Below, in pieces: positions 1 through 7,836 of a DNA stretch of 64,000 nucleotides. The notes below the pieces were generated by a model. That model was not told where the DNA came from. It saw only the letters and a program-made list of their open reading frames with translations, and searched no databases. Each line of letters begins with the position of its first letter. Position 1 is the stretch's first letter. The position numbers and the translations under genes are program-made. Source of the stretch: an uncultured Pseudomonadota bacterium (lineage in GTDB: Bacteria > Pseudomonadota > Alphaproteobacteria > RF32 > CAG-239); the NCBI GenBank assembly GCA_902799835.1, contig CADCCF010000004.1, positions 1 through 64,000 on the forward strand, given 5' to 3'.

Positions 1-1
1 C

Positions 2-97
2 ACCAAACACTTGCCGGTTGTATTGAGTGATTTAGGAACAAATACTGGAGATTTGTGTGGCGAAGAAACCAATATGATTACTTGGGTTTACTACTAA
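2..97 (+). CDS. C-terminal end of an unidentified protein (partial)
   Basis: An open frame enters the window at its left edge and stops at TAA 95-97, giving the last 31 residues, ending ETNMITWVYY. It is followed within 25 bases by a strong intrinsic terminator, which supports it being a real gene end on the forward strand. The fragment contains one Cys and a Tyr-rich tail. It is too short to assign a family, and the start lies outside the window. Confidence 0.6.
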   Translation, partial: TKHLPVVLSDLGTNTGDLCGEETNMITWVYY

Positions 98-120
98 TAC
101 TTAAAGTATAAGACCTCTCC

Positions 121-153
121 AATCCCTGTCTGTCTCAGACGGGGATTTTTTTT
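121..153 (+). terminator. intrinsic terminator of the left-edge gene
   Basis: A 12-bp stem (121-132 with 136-147, one G-U pair) closes a TCT loop and is followed by a run of T. It ends the partial gene before pagP. Confidence 0.85.
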
Positions 154-178
154 ATATGCACACAAAACTACAAACCTA

Positions 179-208
179 TTGATTATATGCGAAAAAATAT
201 TGTATAAA
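179..208 (+). promoter_or_regulatory. putative sigma70 promoter of pagP
   Basis: TTGATT (179-184) and TATAAA (203-208) are separated by 18 bases, upstream of pagP and downstream of the previous terminator. Assigned by consensus match only. Confidence 0.5.
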
Positions 209-237
209 ACAAAACAGGAATATTCTTGGAAAAAAAT

Positions 238-780
238 ATGAAAAAACTGTTTTTCTTGTTGATGATTTTTATCGGTATAAGTTCAGCTCATGCGGCATCA
301 TTAAGTGAGTTTGCCCAAGATTTTTTGTCAGATGTCAAAACGATATGGCATGAAGGTGATTATGATGCTTATATTCCTTTTTATTCATGGCATAATCGTC
401 TGGCTTATGATGATGATCATATCTATAAATACAATGAAAAAGCTTTCGGTTTCGGTTTGGGTAAATCGCATTATGATGAAAAAGGCAACTGGAGCGGTTT
501 ATATGCCTTTGGTTTTAAAGATTCTAACTCTAAATTTGAAAGTGTTTTCGGCTACGGATATTTATATAATTGGGATTTGAGTGAAAATTGGCATGTCGGT
601 GCAGGATATACTTTGGGAATGACACAACGACATGAATATGGCTATATTCCGGTGCCAATGCCGCTTCCTTTGGCTGAAATCAACTACAAACACATGATGT
701 CATTACAAATGGCCTATGTCCCGGGTTTGAAAAACTGGGGTAATGTGGCACTGTTTTGGATCAGAGCGAAGTTGCAGTAA
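238..780 (+). CDS. pagP: lipid A palmitoyltransferase PagP
   Basis: Outer-membrane beta-barrel enzyme that moves a palmitoyl chain from a phospholipid to lipid A. After a signal peptide (MKKLFFLLMIF..., cleavage near AHA-A, residue 20) the protein carries PagP signatures: SWHNRLAYD (the catalytic His region), RYNE-like KYNEKAFGFGLG, DEKGNWSGLYA, FKDS (the catalytic Asp-Ser pair), and a C-terminal strand ending in an aromatic-rich barrel segment. Length about 180 aa fits the family. ATG 238 gives a normal signal peptide and has GGA 7 bases upstream; TTG at 226 with AGGA is an in-frame alternative. It is monocistronic, between two terminators. PagP is best known from enterobacteria, Bordetella and Legionella, so its presence here suggests host-associated envelope remodelling (inference). 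Confidence 0.9.
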   Translation: MKKLFFLLMIFIGISSAHAASLSEFAQDFLSDVKTIWHEGDYDAYIPFYSWHNRLAYDDDHIYKYNEKAFGFGLGKSHYDEKGNWSGLYAFGFKDSNSKFESVFGYGYLYNWDLSENWHVGAGYTLGMTQRHEYGYIPVPMPLPLAEINYKHMMSLQMAYVPGLKNWGNVALFWIRAKLQ

Positions 781-801
781 AAGAAAGTATTTTAAAATCA
801 A

Positions 802-850
802 GAAACCCCGAGCTAAAGTGTTTGCTTTAGGTATCGGGGTTTCTTTTTTT
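802..850 (+). terminator. intrinsic terminator after pagP
   Basis: A perfect 10-bp stem (802-811 with 834-843) contains an inner CTAAAG/CTTTAG hairpin and is followed by TTTTTTT. The convergent gene ending at 856 may use the same hairpin from the other side, but its T-run in that direction is weak. Confidence 0.85.
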
Positions 851-855
851 CTTTT

Positions 856-1377
856 CTAGAGATCGCTCAATTCGTCGAGCACGTCCCGCTCTTTGTTGGG
901 GTTGTGCTTGTAGAGGAACTTAGCCAGGGCCTCAGCCTCCGCGATGTAACAATCGCGGGTGTAGTCGCCTTTATACTCCCTCAATCCGAGGATGTACTCG
1001 GCAAGCTCCATCTTTGAGCTACACACCGGCACCAAGAGGTGCAAGGCTTCGCAAGTCGTTCCGATGACGACCTCACGCTCGCCGAACAGCTCGTCGAAGG
1101 AGATTTCCTTCTCGACTTTGTCCCGCTCGGTGCCGTGGCTCCTGAGTTGGGCCGAGAGCCCTTTGGCAAGGCGCAGATAAGTGCCCTGCAGGACGAACTG
1201 TTCGTTCTCAGCCTTGAAGCCACAGGCTTCTTGGTCATGGTAGGTGTCTTCGCCTAAGAATGCAGGACGCTCAAATTCGCCTTGGAAATCGTCGACAAAG
1301 ACGAAAGTTTGACCATTGACCTTGAACATGAAGTTCATAACTTCTTTGACTTCAGGGGTAAAAAAATTTTTCTTCAT
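856..1377 (-). CDS. orphan protein, GC-rich cassette gene
   Basis: A 173-aa soluble protein I do not recognise: acidic, with no signal peptide or membrane segment, an N-terminal beta-rich stretch (FMFKVNGQTFVFVDDF) and a helical C-terminal half ending DELSDL. Codon use is strikingly unlike its neighbours, rich in C/G third positions (CTC, GAG, CGC), about half G+C by eye, which suggests transfer or a distinct gene class. The start ATG at 1377 has no Shine-Dalgarno; the leader is an A-run. A promoter with 17-bp spacing lies upstream. It fits the self-contained orphan cassettes seen elsewhere in the window (20132, 20843, 34657, 41354, 41742, 42695, 51600). Confidence 0.7.
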   Translation of the reverse strand: MKKNFFTPEVKEVMNFMFKVNGQTFVFVDDFQGEFERPAFLGEDTYHDQEACGFKAENEQFVLQGTYLRLAKGLSAQLRSHGTERDKVEKEISFDELFGEREVVIGTTCEALHLLVPVCSSKMELAEYILGLREYKGDYTRDCYIAEAEALAKFLYKHNPNKERDVLDELSDL

Positions 1378-1443
1378 TTTTATTGTTTTTTTTTAGTTTG
1401 ACTTCAAAATAATTCATACACACTAATTCAATCTCACAAACAT

Positions 1444-1472
1444 AATATACCATATTTTTCGGAGTCGCGCAA
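1444..1472 (-). promoter_or_regulatory. putative promoter of the 856-1377 orphan gene
   Basis: On the minus strand TTGCGC (1472-1467) and TATATT (1449-1444) are separated by exactly 17 bases, leaving a leader of about 60 bases rich in A/T and without Shine-Dalgarno. Confidence 0.55.
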
Positions 1473-1593
1473 GACTTTTTTTGTCTAAAAACGCAAAAAA
1501 AAATAAACATATATAAACACCCATAAAAAACACTTGCCAAATAACAAAAAATATGTTTTATATCACACCAGCTTTAGATGGTGACAACTTCAA

Positions 1594-1680
1594 GCGGCCA
1601 TGGCGGAATTGGTAGACGCGCAACCTTGAGGTGGTTGTGGGAGAACTCCCGTGAAGGTTCAAGTCCTTTTGGCCGCACCA
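1594..1680 (+). tRNA. tRNA-Leu (anticodon GAG)
   Basis: Acceptor stem GCGGCCA pairs with TGGCCGC, followed by A and an encoded CCA (1678-1680). The anticodon stem CAACC/GGTTG carries loop TTGAGGT, giving anticodon GAG. A long variable arm and T loop TTCAAGT are present, as expected for a class II tRNA. Unlike the other tRNAs here it is not followed by a duplicated terminator block. Confidence 0.95.
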
Positions 1681-1737
1681 AATAAAGCTTTTTTTATTAT
1701 GGGATTATATCTTAACTTTAATAGAGGAGGGTGGACG

Positions 1738-2691
1738 ATGTTCAAAGTTTGTAAAACCGACAATAACAAAAACCTCATTAAGTTAAAGAAAAATCGATTA
1801 TATAACGGTTCTTGGATTAATGTTATCAACCCCACCAATGAAGAACTGGAAAAAGTCGCTCAGTGGATTAAATGGGATGTTGATACCCTCAAAAGCTCAT
1901 TAGATATTGATGAAAGTTCGCGTATAGAATATGACGAAAATAATTTTATGATAATCATCAATTTACCGCTGCTTGATGATGAAGGGCAGTTTGATACTTT
2001 GCCTTGTTCAATGGTGTTTTCACCCAAAACTTTTATGACGCTTTGCTCGCGTGAAAATCGTATTTTAGGCTCTTTTACCAAAGCCAATGCCGCTTCCTTT
2101 GACACCAAAAATCCCGAACAATTAATGTTGAGCATTTTGTTCAAATCAACTCAATTCTATCAAAGATACCTAAAAATTATCAATCGCAAGACCGAACAAA
2201 TTGAATATAATTTGCGCAACACTACCAACAACAAAGAGCTTTTTGCCTTAATGGAAATCCAAAAATCATTAGTTTATTTCACTACGGCTTTGCGCGACAA
2301 TCAGTTGGTTTTGCAAAAATTGCTACGTATGGTGCGCACCAAAACTCTCAATAAGTCTATCATTTTCAGCGAAGCTGATGTTGATTTACTCGAAGATATT
2401 TTGATTGAAAACAAACAAGCTATCGAGATGGTCGATATGCACCGCACCATTTTGGAAAGTATGATGGACGGGTTTGCCAGTGTTATCAATAACAATGTCA
2501 ACCAAGTGATGAAATTTTTGGCCGCTATTACGATTATCCTTTCAATTCCGACCATGTTGGCAAGTTTTTGGGGGATGAATGTCGGTTTGCCGTTTAGCGA
2601 CAATCGTTGGGGTTTTGAATATGTTATTACCATATCAACGATTTTGACTATTTTGGTAATTTTGTTTTTCCGTAAAAAGAAGATGTTTTAG
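1738..2691 (+). CDS. corA: CorA family Mg2+/divalent cation transporter
   Basis: A 317-aa inner-membrane channel-type transporter for Mg2+ or other divalent cations. A long cytoplasmic N-terminal domain with charged helices is followed by two C-terminal membrane segments (about residues 255-277 and 290-310) and the diagnostic WGMN motif (SFWGMNVGLPF) between them, then a basic tail FFRKKKMF. Start ATG 1738 is preceded by GAGGAGG at the right spacing; an upstream in-frame start at 1651 would lie inside tRNA-Leu and is rejected. The gene opens a forward run. Whether it carries Mg2+, Co2+ or Zn2+ cannot be told from sequence. Confidence 0.92.
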   Translation: MFKVCKTDNNKNLIKLKKNRLYNGSWINVINPTNEELEKVAQWIKWDVDTLKSSLDIDESSRIEYDENNFMIIINLPLLDDEGQFDTLPCSMVFSPKTFMTLCSRENRILGSFTKANAASFDTKNPEQLMLSILFKSTQFYQRYLKIINRKTEQIEYNLRNTTNNKELFALMEIQKSLVYFTTALRDNQLVLQKLLRMVRTKTLNKSIIFSEADVDLLEDILIENKQAIEMVDMHRTILESMMDGFASVINNNVNQVMKFLAAITIILSIPTMLASFWGMNVGLPFSDNRWGFEYVITISTILTILVILFFRKKKMF

Positions 2692-2787
2692 GACGGTTTT
2701 TTGTGCGTATCTTAGCGGGTAGTCTTGAGATAAAACTTTTTTCAACCTATAATTTCTCGAAGATTGTTTTTTTATGAGGGTAAAAAG

Positions 2788-3255
2788 TTGATATTGGGTT
2801 TGATATGTGCAGTATTGGTAATTGTATTTGATCAGGTCAGCAAATACGCCATACTTGACTGGTTAGGCGAGCGTATAGCCGTCAATGTTTGCGACTTTTT
2901 CAATATTGTGCGCGCTTGGAATACCGGCGTTAGTTTTTCAATGTTCAATAGCTATGGTAGTTTAGGTGCTTATGTCTTATCAGGTGCCGCCATTATTATT
3001 GTCTTGATGTTGTTTTATTGGTTAAAAACCGAAAAAAACAGATTATCGCAAACTGCGCTCGGTCTCATAATGGGCGGTGCTTTGGGTAATGTTATTGATC
3101 GTTTGCGTTTTGGCGCCGTATTTGATTTTTTAGATTTTCACTTAGGAGAAGTCCATTGGCCGGCTTTTAATGTTGCCGACAGTTGTATTTGTATAGGTGC
3201 AACCATTATTGTATTTCAGGCTTTGGTTGCTCAGTTTAAGAAAAAGGAGAAATAA
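2788..3255 (+). CDS. lspA: lipoprotein signal peptidase II
   Basis: Integral-membrane aspartyl protease that removes the signal peptide from lipid-modified prolipoproteins. Four hydrophobic segments and the family boxes are present: FDQVSKY near the N-terminus, NTGVSFSMF, GNVIDRLRFGAVFDF (first catalytic Asp) and FNVADSCICIG (second catalytic Asp). The start is a TTG at 2788 with GAGGG 7 bases upstream (155 aa); an upstream TTG at 2764 in the same frame would add 8 residues including KK and is a fair alternative. The next gene, a lipoprotein and thus a possible substrate, starts 1 base after the stop. Confidence 0.92.
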   Translation: MILGLICAVLVIVFDQVSKYAILDWLGERIAVNVCDFFNIVRAWNTGVSFSMFNSYGSLGAYVLSGAAIIIVLMLFYWLKTEKNRLSQTALGLIMGGALGNVIDRLRFGAVFDFLDFHLGEVHWPAFNVADSCICIGATIIVFQALVAQFKKKEK

Positions 3256-3256
3256 A

Positions 3257-3439
3257 ATGCGTAAGATTATTATCATAGGTTTGACTTTAGCTGTGGCTGC
3301 TTGCTCAGGTTGGGGCAAAAAAGAACTGGGAATAGCCAATGTTTCTCCTGATGAAACTTTGGTTGAGAGCCGCAAACCTTTGTCTTTGCCTCCTGAGTTT
3401 GATGTTCGTCCAACCATTAAGGCTGATGTTGATGAGTAA
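3257..3439 (+). CDS. small outer-membrane lipoprotein, DUF3035/BamF-like
   Basis: A 60-aa prolipoprotein. The signal peptide MRKIIIIGLTLAVAAC ends in a lipobox (VAAC) and the mature part holds the phrase PDETLVESRKPLSLPPEF followed by DVRPT. A P-E/D-F-x-V-x-x-R/K-x-P-L-x-x-P-P-x-F pattern is characteristic of the DUF3035 family, found beside lspA in many alphaproteobacteria and, as I recall, proposed as the BAM-complex subunit BamF; the match here is short. AAGGAGA precedes ATG 3257. The last 8 bases overlap the start of the M16 peptidase (ATGAGTAA), implying translational coupling. Confidence 0.75.
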   Translation: MRKIIIIGLTLAVAACSGWGKKELGIANVSPDETLVESRKPLSLPPEFDVRPTIKADVDE

Positions 3440-4775
3440 TATTTTACGTAAAATTCTTGTTGTTTTAGTTTGCTTTTGCAGTCTTTCCGCTGCAAAAGCA
3501 AAAGCTTATTTTGAGAATATTCATCAATTTAAACTTGATAACGGACTGCAGGTGGTTGTAATCGAAAATCACAAAGCCCCCATTGTTAAGCAAATGTTGT
3601 TCTATAAGGTTGGCTCAATTGATGAGACAGTGGGTAAAGGTGGTTTGGCTCATTTATTGGAACACCTCATGTTTAGGGGAACTTCGCAATTTTCCGGCAA
3701 TCAGTTTAATGATATTATGGAGCAAAACGGCGCCATCAGTAATGCTTTCACTTCTCAAGACGTTACCGCCTACCATCAGCTTATTGATGTCAGTCGTTTG
3801 GAAACCGCTATGGCCTTAGAGGCTGACCGCATGGAAAACTTGCAAATCACTGACGAAAATTTTGAGGCCGAACGGCAAATTGTTTTTCAAGAGCGTAAAC
3901 AACGCATAGATAACAATCCGTCTGCCAAGTTTTATGAAGCTTTGAAAAAAACTTTGTGGCAAAATCATCCTTATGCCAGACAGGTTACCGGTGAAGATGC
4001 TGAAATTTTGAACCTTAAACGTCATGATGCCATAGATTTTTATCAACGCCACTACGCTCCCAACAATGCCGTTTTGGTACTCTCAGGCGATTTAACACCT
4101 TCTCAAGCGGAAGAATTGGCGCAAAAATATTATGGCAAAATAGCTGCTCAACCGTCTTCTGCCAAGCCTGATTTGCCCCATTTACCGGAAGAATACAAGG
4201 CATCGCTTTCTATGAAGTTGCCTGATGTAAAGCTCGGACGCATGGTTAATATTTATGCCGCTCCGTCCTTTAATTTGGATAAAGAAAAGGTTTATGCTTT
4301 GGAAGTTTTGGCTGAGTATATGGGAAGAGATAAAAATTCACCGCTTTATCAAAAAATCGTAATCCAGGACAAAAAGGCTTTGGACATCGATGTTAATTAT
4401 AATCCGATTTCTCGTAGCTATGGCACATTTGAAATAGTGTTGGTTCCAACCGATGAAAAAGAGACCAATATGAGTTTTTGGCTCAATCGCGCTTGGAATT
4501 ATGCTATGAACAAATTTGACCATGAACAGCTGGAAATGACCAAGCAAAAATTATTGGCTGATTTGGTATATTTGGAAGATAACCCCGATAATATAGCCGA
4601 ATTGATCGGATATATGGCGGCAACCGATGTTGATGTAACCACAATGAAAGAATATGAGACCGGAATTCGTAAAGTAACGCTTGATGATGTTGTGGCCATA
4701 GCTCAAACTTTGCAAAATAATGCCCCGCAAATTTCCGGATTGTTACATCCGCAAAAGGGAGATTCACATGAGTAA
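3432..4775 (+). CDS. M16 family zinc metalloprotease (active subunit)
   Basis: A 447-aa periplasmic or exported peptidase of the pitrilysin/insulinase class. An N-terminal signal-like segment (ILVVLVCFCSLSAAKA) is followed by the inverted zinc motif HLLEH (residue ~79) and a downstream conserved Glu region (FEAERQIVFQERKQR). Two M16 half-domains follow. Start ATG 3432 overlaps the lipoprotein stop by 8 bases; a longer frame beginning at 3339 would lie across the lipoprotein gene and is rejected. It forms a pair with the next gene, which lacks the zinc motif, as in the active/inactive pairs seen in bacterial M16B proteins and mitochondrial processing peptidase. Confidence 0.9.
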   Translation: MSNILRKILVVLVCFCSLSAAKAKAYFENIHQFKLDNGLQVVVIENHKAPIVKQMLFYKVGSIDETVGKGGLAHLLEHLMFRGTSQFSGNQFNDIMEQNGAISNAFTSQDVTAYHQLIDVSRLETAMALEADRMENLQITDENFEAERQIVFQERKQRIDNNPSAKFYEALKKTLWQNHPYARQVTGEDAEILNLKRHDAIDFYQRHYAPNNAVLVLSGDLTPSQAEELAQKYYGKIAAQPSSAKPDLPHLPEEYKASLSMKLPDVKLGRMVNIYAAPSFNLDKEKVYALEVLAEYMGRDKNSPLYQKIVIQDKKALDIDVNYNPISRSYGTFEIVLVPTDEKETNMSFWLNRAWNYAMNKFDHEQLEMTKQKLLADLVYLEDNPDNIAELIGYMAATDVDVTTMKEYETGIRKVTLDDVVAIAQTLQNNAPQISGLLHPQKGDSHE

Positions 4776-6171
4776 AAAACCGATGTATTTAAAACGCCGC
4801 GCTGATTCTAAAATAGCGTTGCTTGTATTATTTATTTTCTTTATGTTCGCTGCTTGGTACTTTTTGCCCCGCAAAGATGTAGCTCAACCCAAGACAAGCT
4901 TGCCGCAATTTGAAATTTCAGAGAGCGTTTTTCAAGGTCATGTGGAAGAGATAATTGCTCCCAGGTCCGGTATAAAGGCCTATTATATGTTTCAAGATGG
5001 CGGACTGACTGCCATGAGCTTTAACTTTGTGCAGACCGGTTTTGCTTATGAAAATCATGGCCAAGAGGGAATTGCCAATATAGTGGCTCAAACCATCAAA
5101 GAAGGTGCCGGTTGGTGGTCAGCCAAAGAGTTGCGTAATTTGTTGGGAAATTCCGGTATCAAAATTTCGTTTGATGTCAATCAAGATGATTTTAGCGGAC
5201 AAATGACTTTTCCTAATGCGCAAAGGGCTGATGCTATAAAGTATTTACGAGAGATGTTCCTCAATCCGCATTTTGAAGATAAATATGTCGAAAATGCTAA
5301 AGCTAACGCCATACGCGCCATTGAAGCACAAAAAGAAAATCCTTCATCCGAATTGGCACTTATTTTTAACCAATCAATTTTTGGTGATTATCCTTATAGT
5401 CGCAATGTCTTGGGTGAGGTAAACGCTGTTTCCAGATTTAATCGTCGTGCATTGTATGACTTTGTGCACAATAATCTCGGCAAAAATAAATTGTTCATCG
5501 GAATTGTCGGTAATTTGAGCCGCGAAGAGGCTGCTGAGATGATTGATGGTGTTTTTGCTAAATTACCTGATGTGGAAATTAAAAATATCGGTGAAGCTGA
5601 TATCAACTGGCAGGCACCTGATATAAACCTTAATCGCAATATTCCGCAAGATATTGCCTTGTATGCAACCCAGGGAACTTGTCGTACTTGTGAAGATTTT
5701 TATCCTCTCTATATTGCCAATTACATTTTAGGTGGAGCCGGATTAAATTCTCGTCTCAATCAAACTTTACGTGAACAAGAAAATCTTACTTATGGTATTT
5801 CTTCATGGTTGGACTTGAATGACAAAGCCAATCTTATCAAAATTTCTTTTGCGGCTACTGATGAAAATATGCCCAAAGCCAGACAGTTGTTTGATGAGCT
5901 TTGGCAAAAAGCCGGCGTGGAAGGCTTTACTCAAGAAGAATTAAATAGCGCCAAAAATCATCTTGTTGCATCACATAATTTGCGTTTTGCCTCAACTATC
6001 GGCATATCGGATATGTTGGTCTATATGCAAAGATATAATTTAGGAATTGATTTTTTGCAAAAGCGCAACCAACTGGTCAAGTCAGTTACCTTACAACAGC
6101 TCAATCAAGCTGCTCAAAAATATTTTAATCACAATTTGTTAAGAGCCGAAATCGGTAATTTAAAAAAATAA
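4768..6171 (+). CDS. M16 family peptidase-like protein, non-catalytic partner
   Basis: A 467-aa protein anchored by one N-terminal membrane segment (residues ~13-30, IALLVLFIFFMFAAWYFLP), with two M16-type domains. Where the active partner has HLLEH this one reads IVAQTIKEGAG, so it should not bind zinc. The C-terminal domain keeps the family phrase LGGAGLNSRLNQTLREQ and LTYGISS. ATG 4768 has AAGGGAG upstream and overlaps the previous stop by 8 bases (ATGAGTAA), as at the previous junction. The likely role is substrate binding in a heteromeric protease (family knowledge plus inference). A Cys pair TCRTC at residue ~313 is unusual. Confidence 0.88.
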   Translation: MSKKPMYLKRRADSKIALLVLFIFFMFAAWYFLPRKDVAQPKTSLPQFEISESVFQGHVEEIIAPRSGIKAYYMFQDGGLTAMSFNFVQTGFAYENHGQEGIANIVAQTIKEGAGWWSAKELRNLLGNSGIKISFDVNQDDFSGQMTFPNAQRADAIKYLREMFLNPHFEDKYVENAKANAIRAIEAQKENPSSELALIFNQSIFGDYPYSRNVLGEVNAVSRFNRRALYDFVHNNLGKNKLFIGIVGNLSREEAAEMIDGVFAKLPDVEIKNIGEADINWQAPDINLNRNIPQDIALYATQGTCRTCEDFYPLYIANYILGGAGLNSRLNQTLREQENLTYGISSWLDLNDKANLIKISFAATDENMPKARQLFDELWQKAGVEGFTQEELNSAKNHLVASHNLRFASTIGISDMLVYMQRYNLGIDFLQKRNQLVKSVTLQQLNQAAQKYFNHNLLRAEIGNLKK

Positions 6172-6183
6172 AGGAGAATTTTA

Positions 6184-7836
6184 ATGTTTGGAATAAGTCG
6201 GGAAATTAACAAAAGTAGAGCATGGAATAAGCTTAATAAATATGCTCGCAAAATGCAAAAAGTTGAAATGGCTGATATGTTTGCACATGATAAAAAACGG
6301 GTTTCACGTTTTTCGCTTGACTTAGACAACATGCATCTTGACTATTCCAAGAATCTTATCGACAGCAAAGCCATGCTTTATTTGTTGGCCTTAGCTAATA
6401 AAGCCGATTTGAAAAATAAAATTGAACAGATGTTTAACGGAGCTAAGATTAACTCTACGGAAAAACGTGCTGTTTTGCATACCGCTCTGCGCAATCGTGA
6501 CAATCATCCGATTTATGTCGATGGCCAAGATGTTATGCCTGAAATAAATCGCGTCTTGGGCAAAATAAAAGATTTCTCCGAAGCTGTTCGTTTGGGAACG
6601 TTTACCGGACATACCGGTAAAAAACTTACCAATATTGTCAATATCGGTATCGGCGGTTCGGATTTAGGACCCAAAATGGCAGTTGAAGCCCTCAGACGCT
6701 ACCATCTCAAAGATATGAATTTTTATTTTATATCCAATATTGATGGTACGGCCTGTGCCGAAGTTTTGAACAAACTTGATCCCGAAACAACATTGTTTAT
6801 TGTTTGCTCCAAAACTTTTACCACTGTTGAAACTCTCACCAATGCAAAAACTTGTCGCAAATGGCTGATTGATTCTTTAGGTGAGCCGGCTGTTGCCAAA
6901 CATTTTGTCGCTGTATCAACTAACGCGGCAGAAGTTGAAAAATTCGGCATCAATGTTGATAATATGTTTGAGTTTTGGGATTTTGTCGGCGGACGTTATT
7001 CTATGTGGTCGGCCATCGGATTGATAATTGCTATTGCCGCCGGCTATGACAATTTTGAAAAAATGCTCGATGGCGCTCATGCTATGGATGAGCATTTTCG
7101 TTATGCTGATTTAGCTTCCAATATGCCGGTTATTTTGGCTTTGTTGAGTATTTGGTATGTCAACTTTTTCGGTATTCGCAACCATGTTATTGTTCCTTAT
7201 GACCAGTATTTGAGTTTGTTGCCGGCATATTTGCAACAGTTGGTTATGGAGAGTAACGGCAAATCGGTTGATATGAATAACAACTTTATTACTTACCAAA
7301 CTTCGCCGGTTATTTTCGGTGGTGCCGGTACCGATGTTCAACATTCTTTCTTCCAACTCTTGCACCAAGGAACATCTTTTGTACCGTGTGATTTTATTAT
7401 TCCGGCTATTTCGCATAATGAAATAGGTAATCATCATGAAATCTTGCTGGCTAATATTTTGGCTCAGTCCGAAGCCTTAATGAAAGGAAAAACGACCGCT
7501 CAAGCTGCTGAAGAACTAAAGGCTAAAGGCTTAAGCTCCAAAGAGATTGCTGATTTGAAAAGATATAAAACTTTCAAAGGTAATCGTCCGTCCAACACCA
7601 TTATCTTCAAAAAGATTGATGCTTATGCTTTGGGTGAATTGGTTGCTTTATACGAACACAAAACTTTTGTTGAAGGCGTTATTTGGAATATTAATTCCTT
7701 TGACCAAATGGGAGTTGAGCTTGGCAAACAATTGGCTTTGAAGATTTTGCCCGAATTGCAAGGTGAAGCAAATCCTGAAGCTCATGATGCCTCAACCAAC
7801 TCATTGATTGCGTTGATTAAAAACTTGAGAAAATAA
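6184..7836 (+). CDS. pgi: glucose-6-phosphate isomerase
   Basis: Cytosolic glycolytic enzyme interconverting glucose 6-phosphate and fructose 6-phosphate. The 550-aa length fits the long Pgi form. Signatures include FTGHTGKKLTNIVNIGIGGS followed by DLGP (substrate-binding loop), VGGRYSMWSAIGL, and GAGTDVQHSFFQLLHQGT. AAGGAGA precedes ATG 6184. The stop TAA overlaps the mutL start by one base (TAATG), so the two genes are probably translationally coupled despite unrelated roles. Confidence 0.95.
   Translation: MFGISREINKSRAWNKLNKYARKMQKVEMADMFAHDKKRVSRFSLDLDNMHLDYSKNLIDSKAMLYLLALANKADLKNKIEQMFNGAKINSTEKRAVLHTALRNRDNHPIYVDGQDVMPEINRVLGKIKDFSEAVRLGTFTGHTGKKLTNIVNIGIGGSDLGPKMAVEALRRYHLKDMNFYFISNIDGTACAEVLNKLDPETTLFIVCSKTFTTVETLTNAKTCRKWLIDSLGEPAVAKHFVAVSTNAAEVEKFGINVDNMFEFWDFVGGRYSMWSAIGLIIAIAAGYDNFEKMLDGAHAMDEHFRYADLASNMPVILALLSIWYVNFFGIRNHVIVPYDQYLSLLPAYLQQLVMESNGKSVDMNNNFITYQTSPVIFGGAGTDVQHSFFQLLHQGTSFVPCDFIIPAISHNEIGNHHEILLANILAQSEALMKGKTTAQAAEELKAKGLSSKEIADLKRYKTFKGNRPSNTIIFKKIDAYALGELVALYEHKTFVEGVIWNINSFDQMGVELGKQLALKILPELQGEANPEAHDASTNSLIALIKNLRK

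Noticed and set aside
856..1472. Bacteroidetes origin of the SD-less orphan genes
   Set aside because: The A/T leaders resemble Bacteroidetes leaders, but the promoters match TTGACA-N17-TATAAT rather than the Bacteroidetes TTTG/TAnnTTTG type, so that donor is not supported.
1651..1737. Longer start for corA
   Set aside because: It would begin inside tRNA-Leu; ATG 1738 has a strong GAGGAGG.
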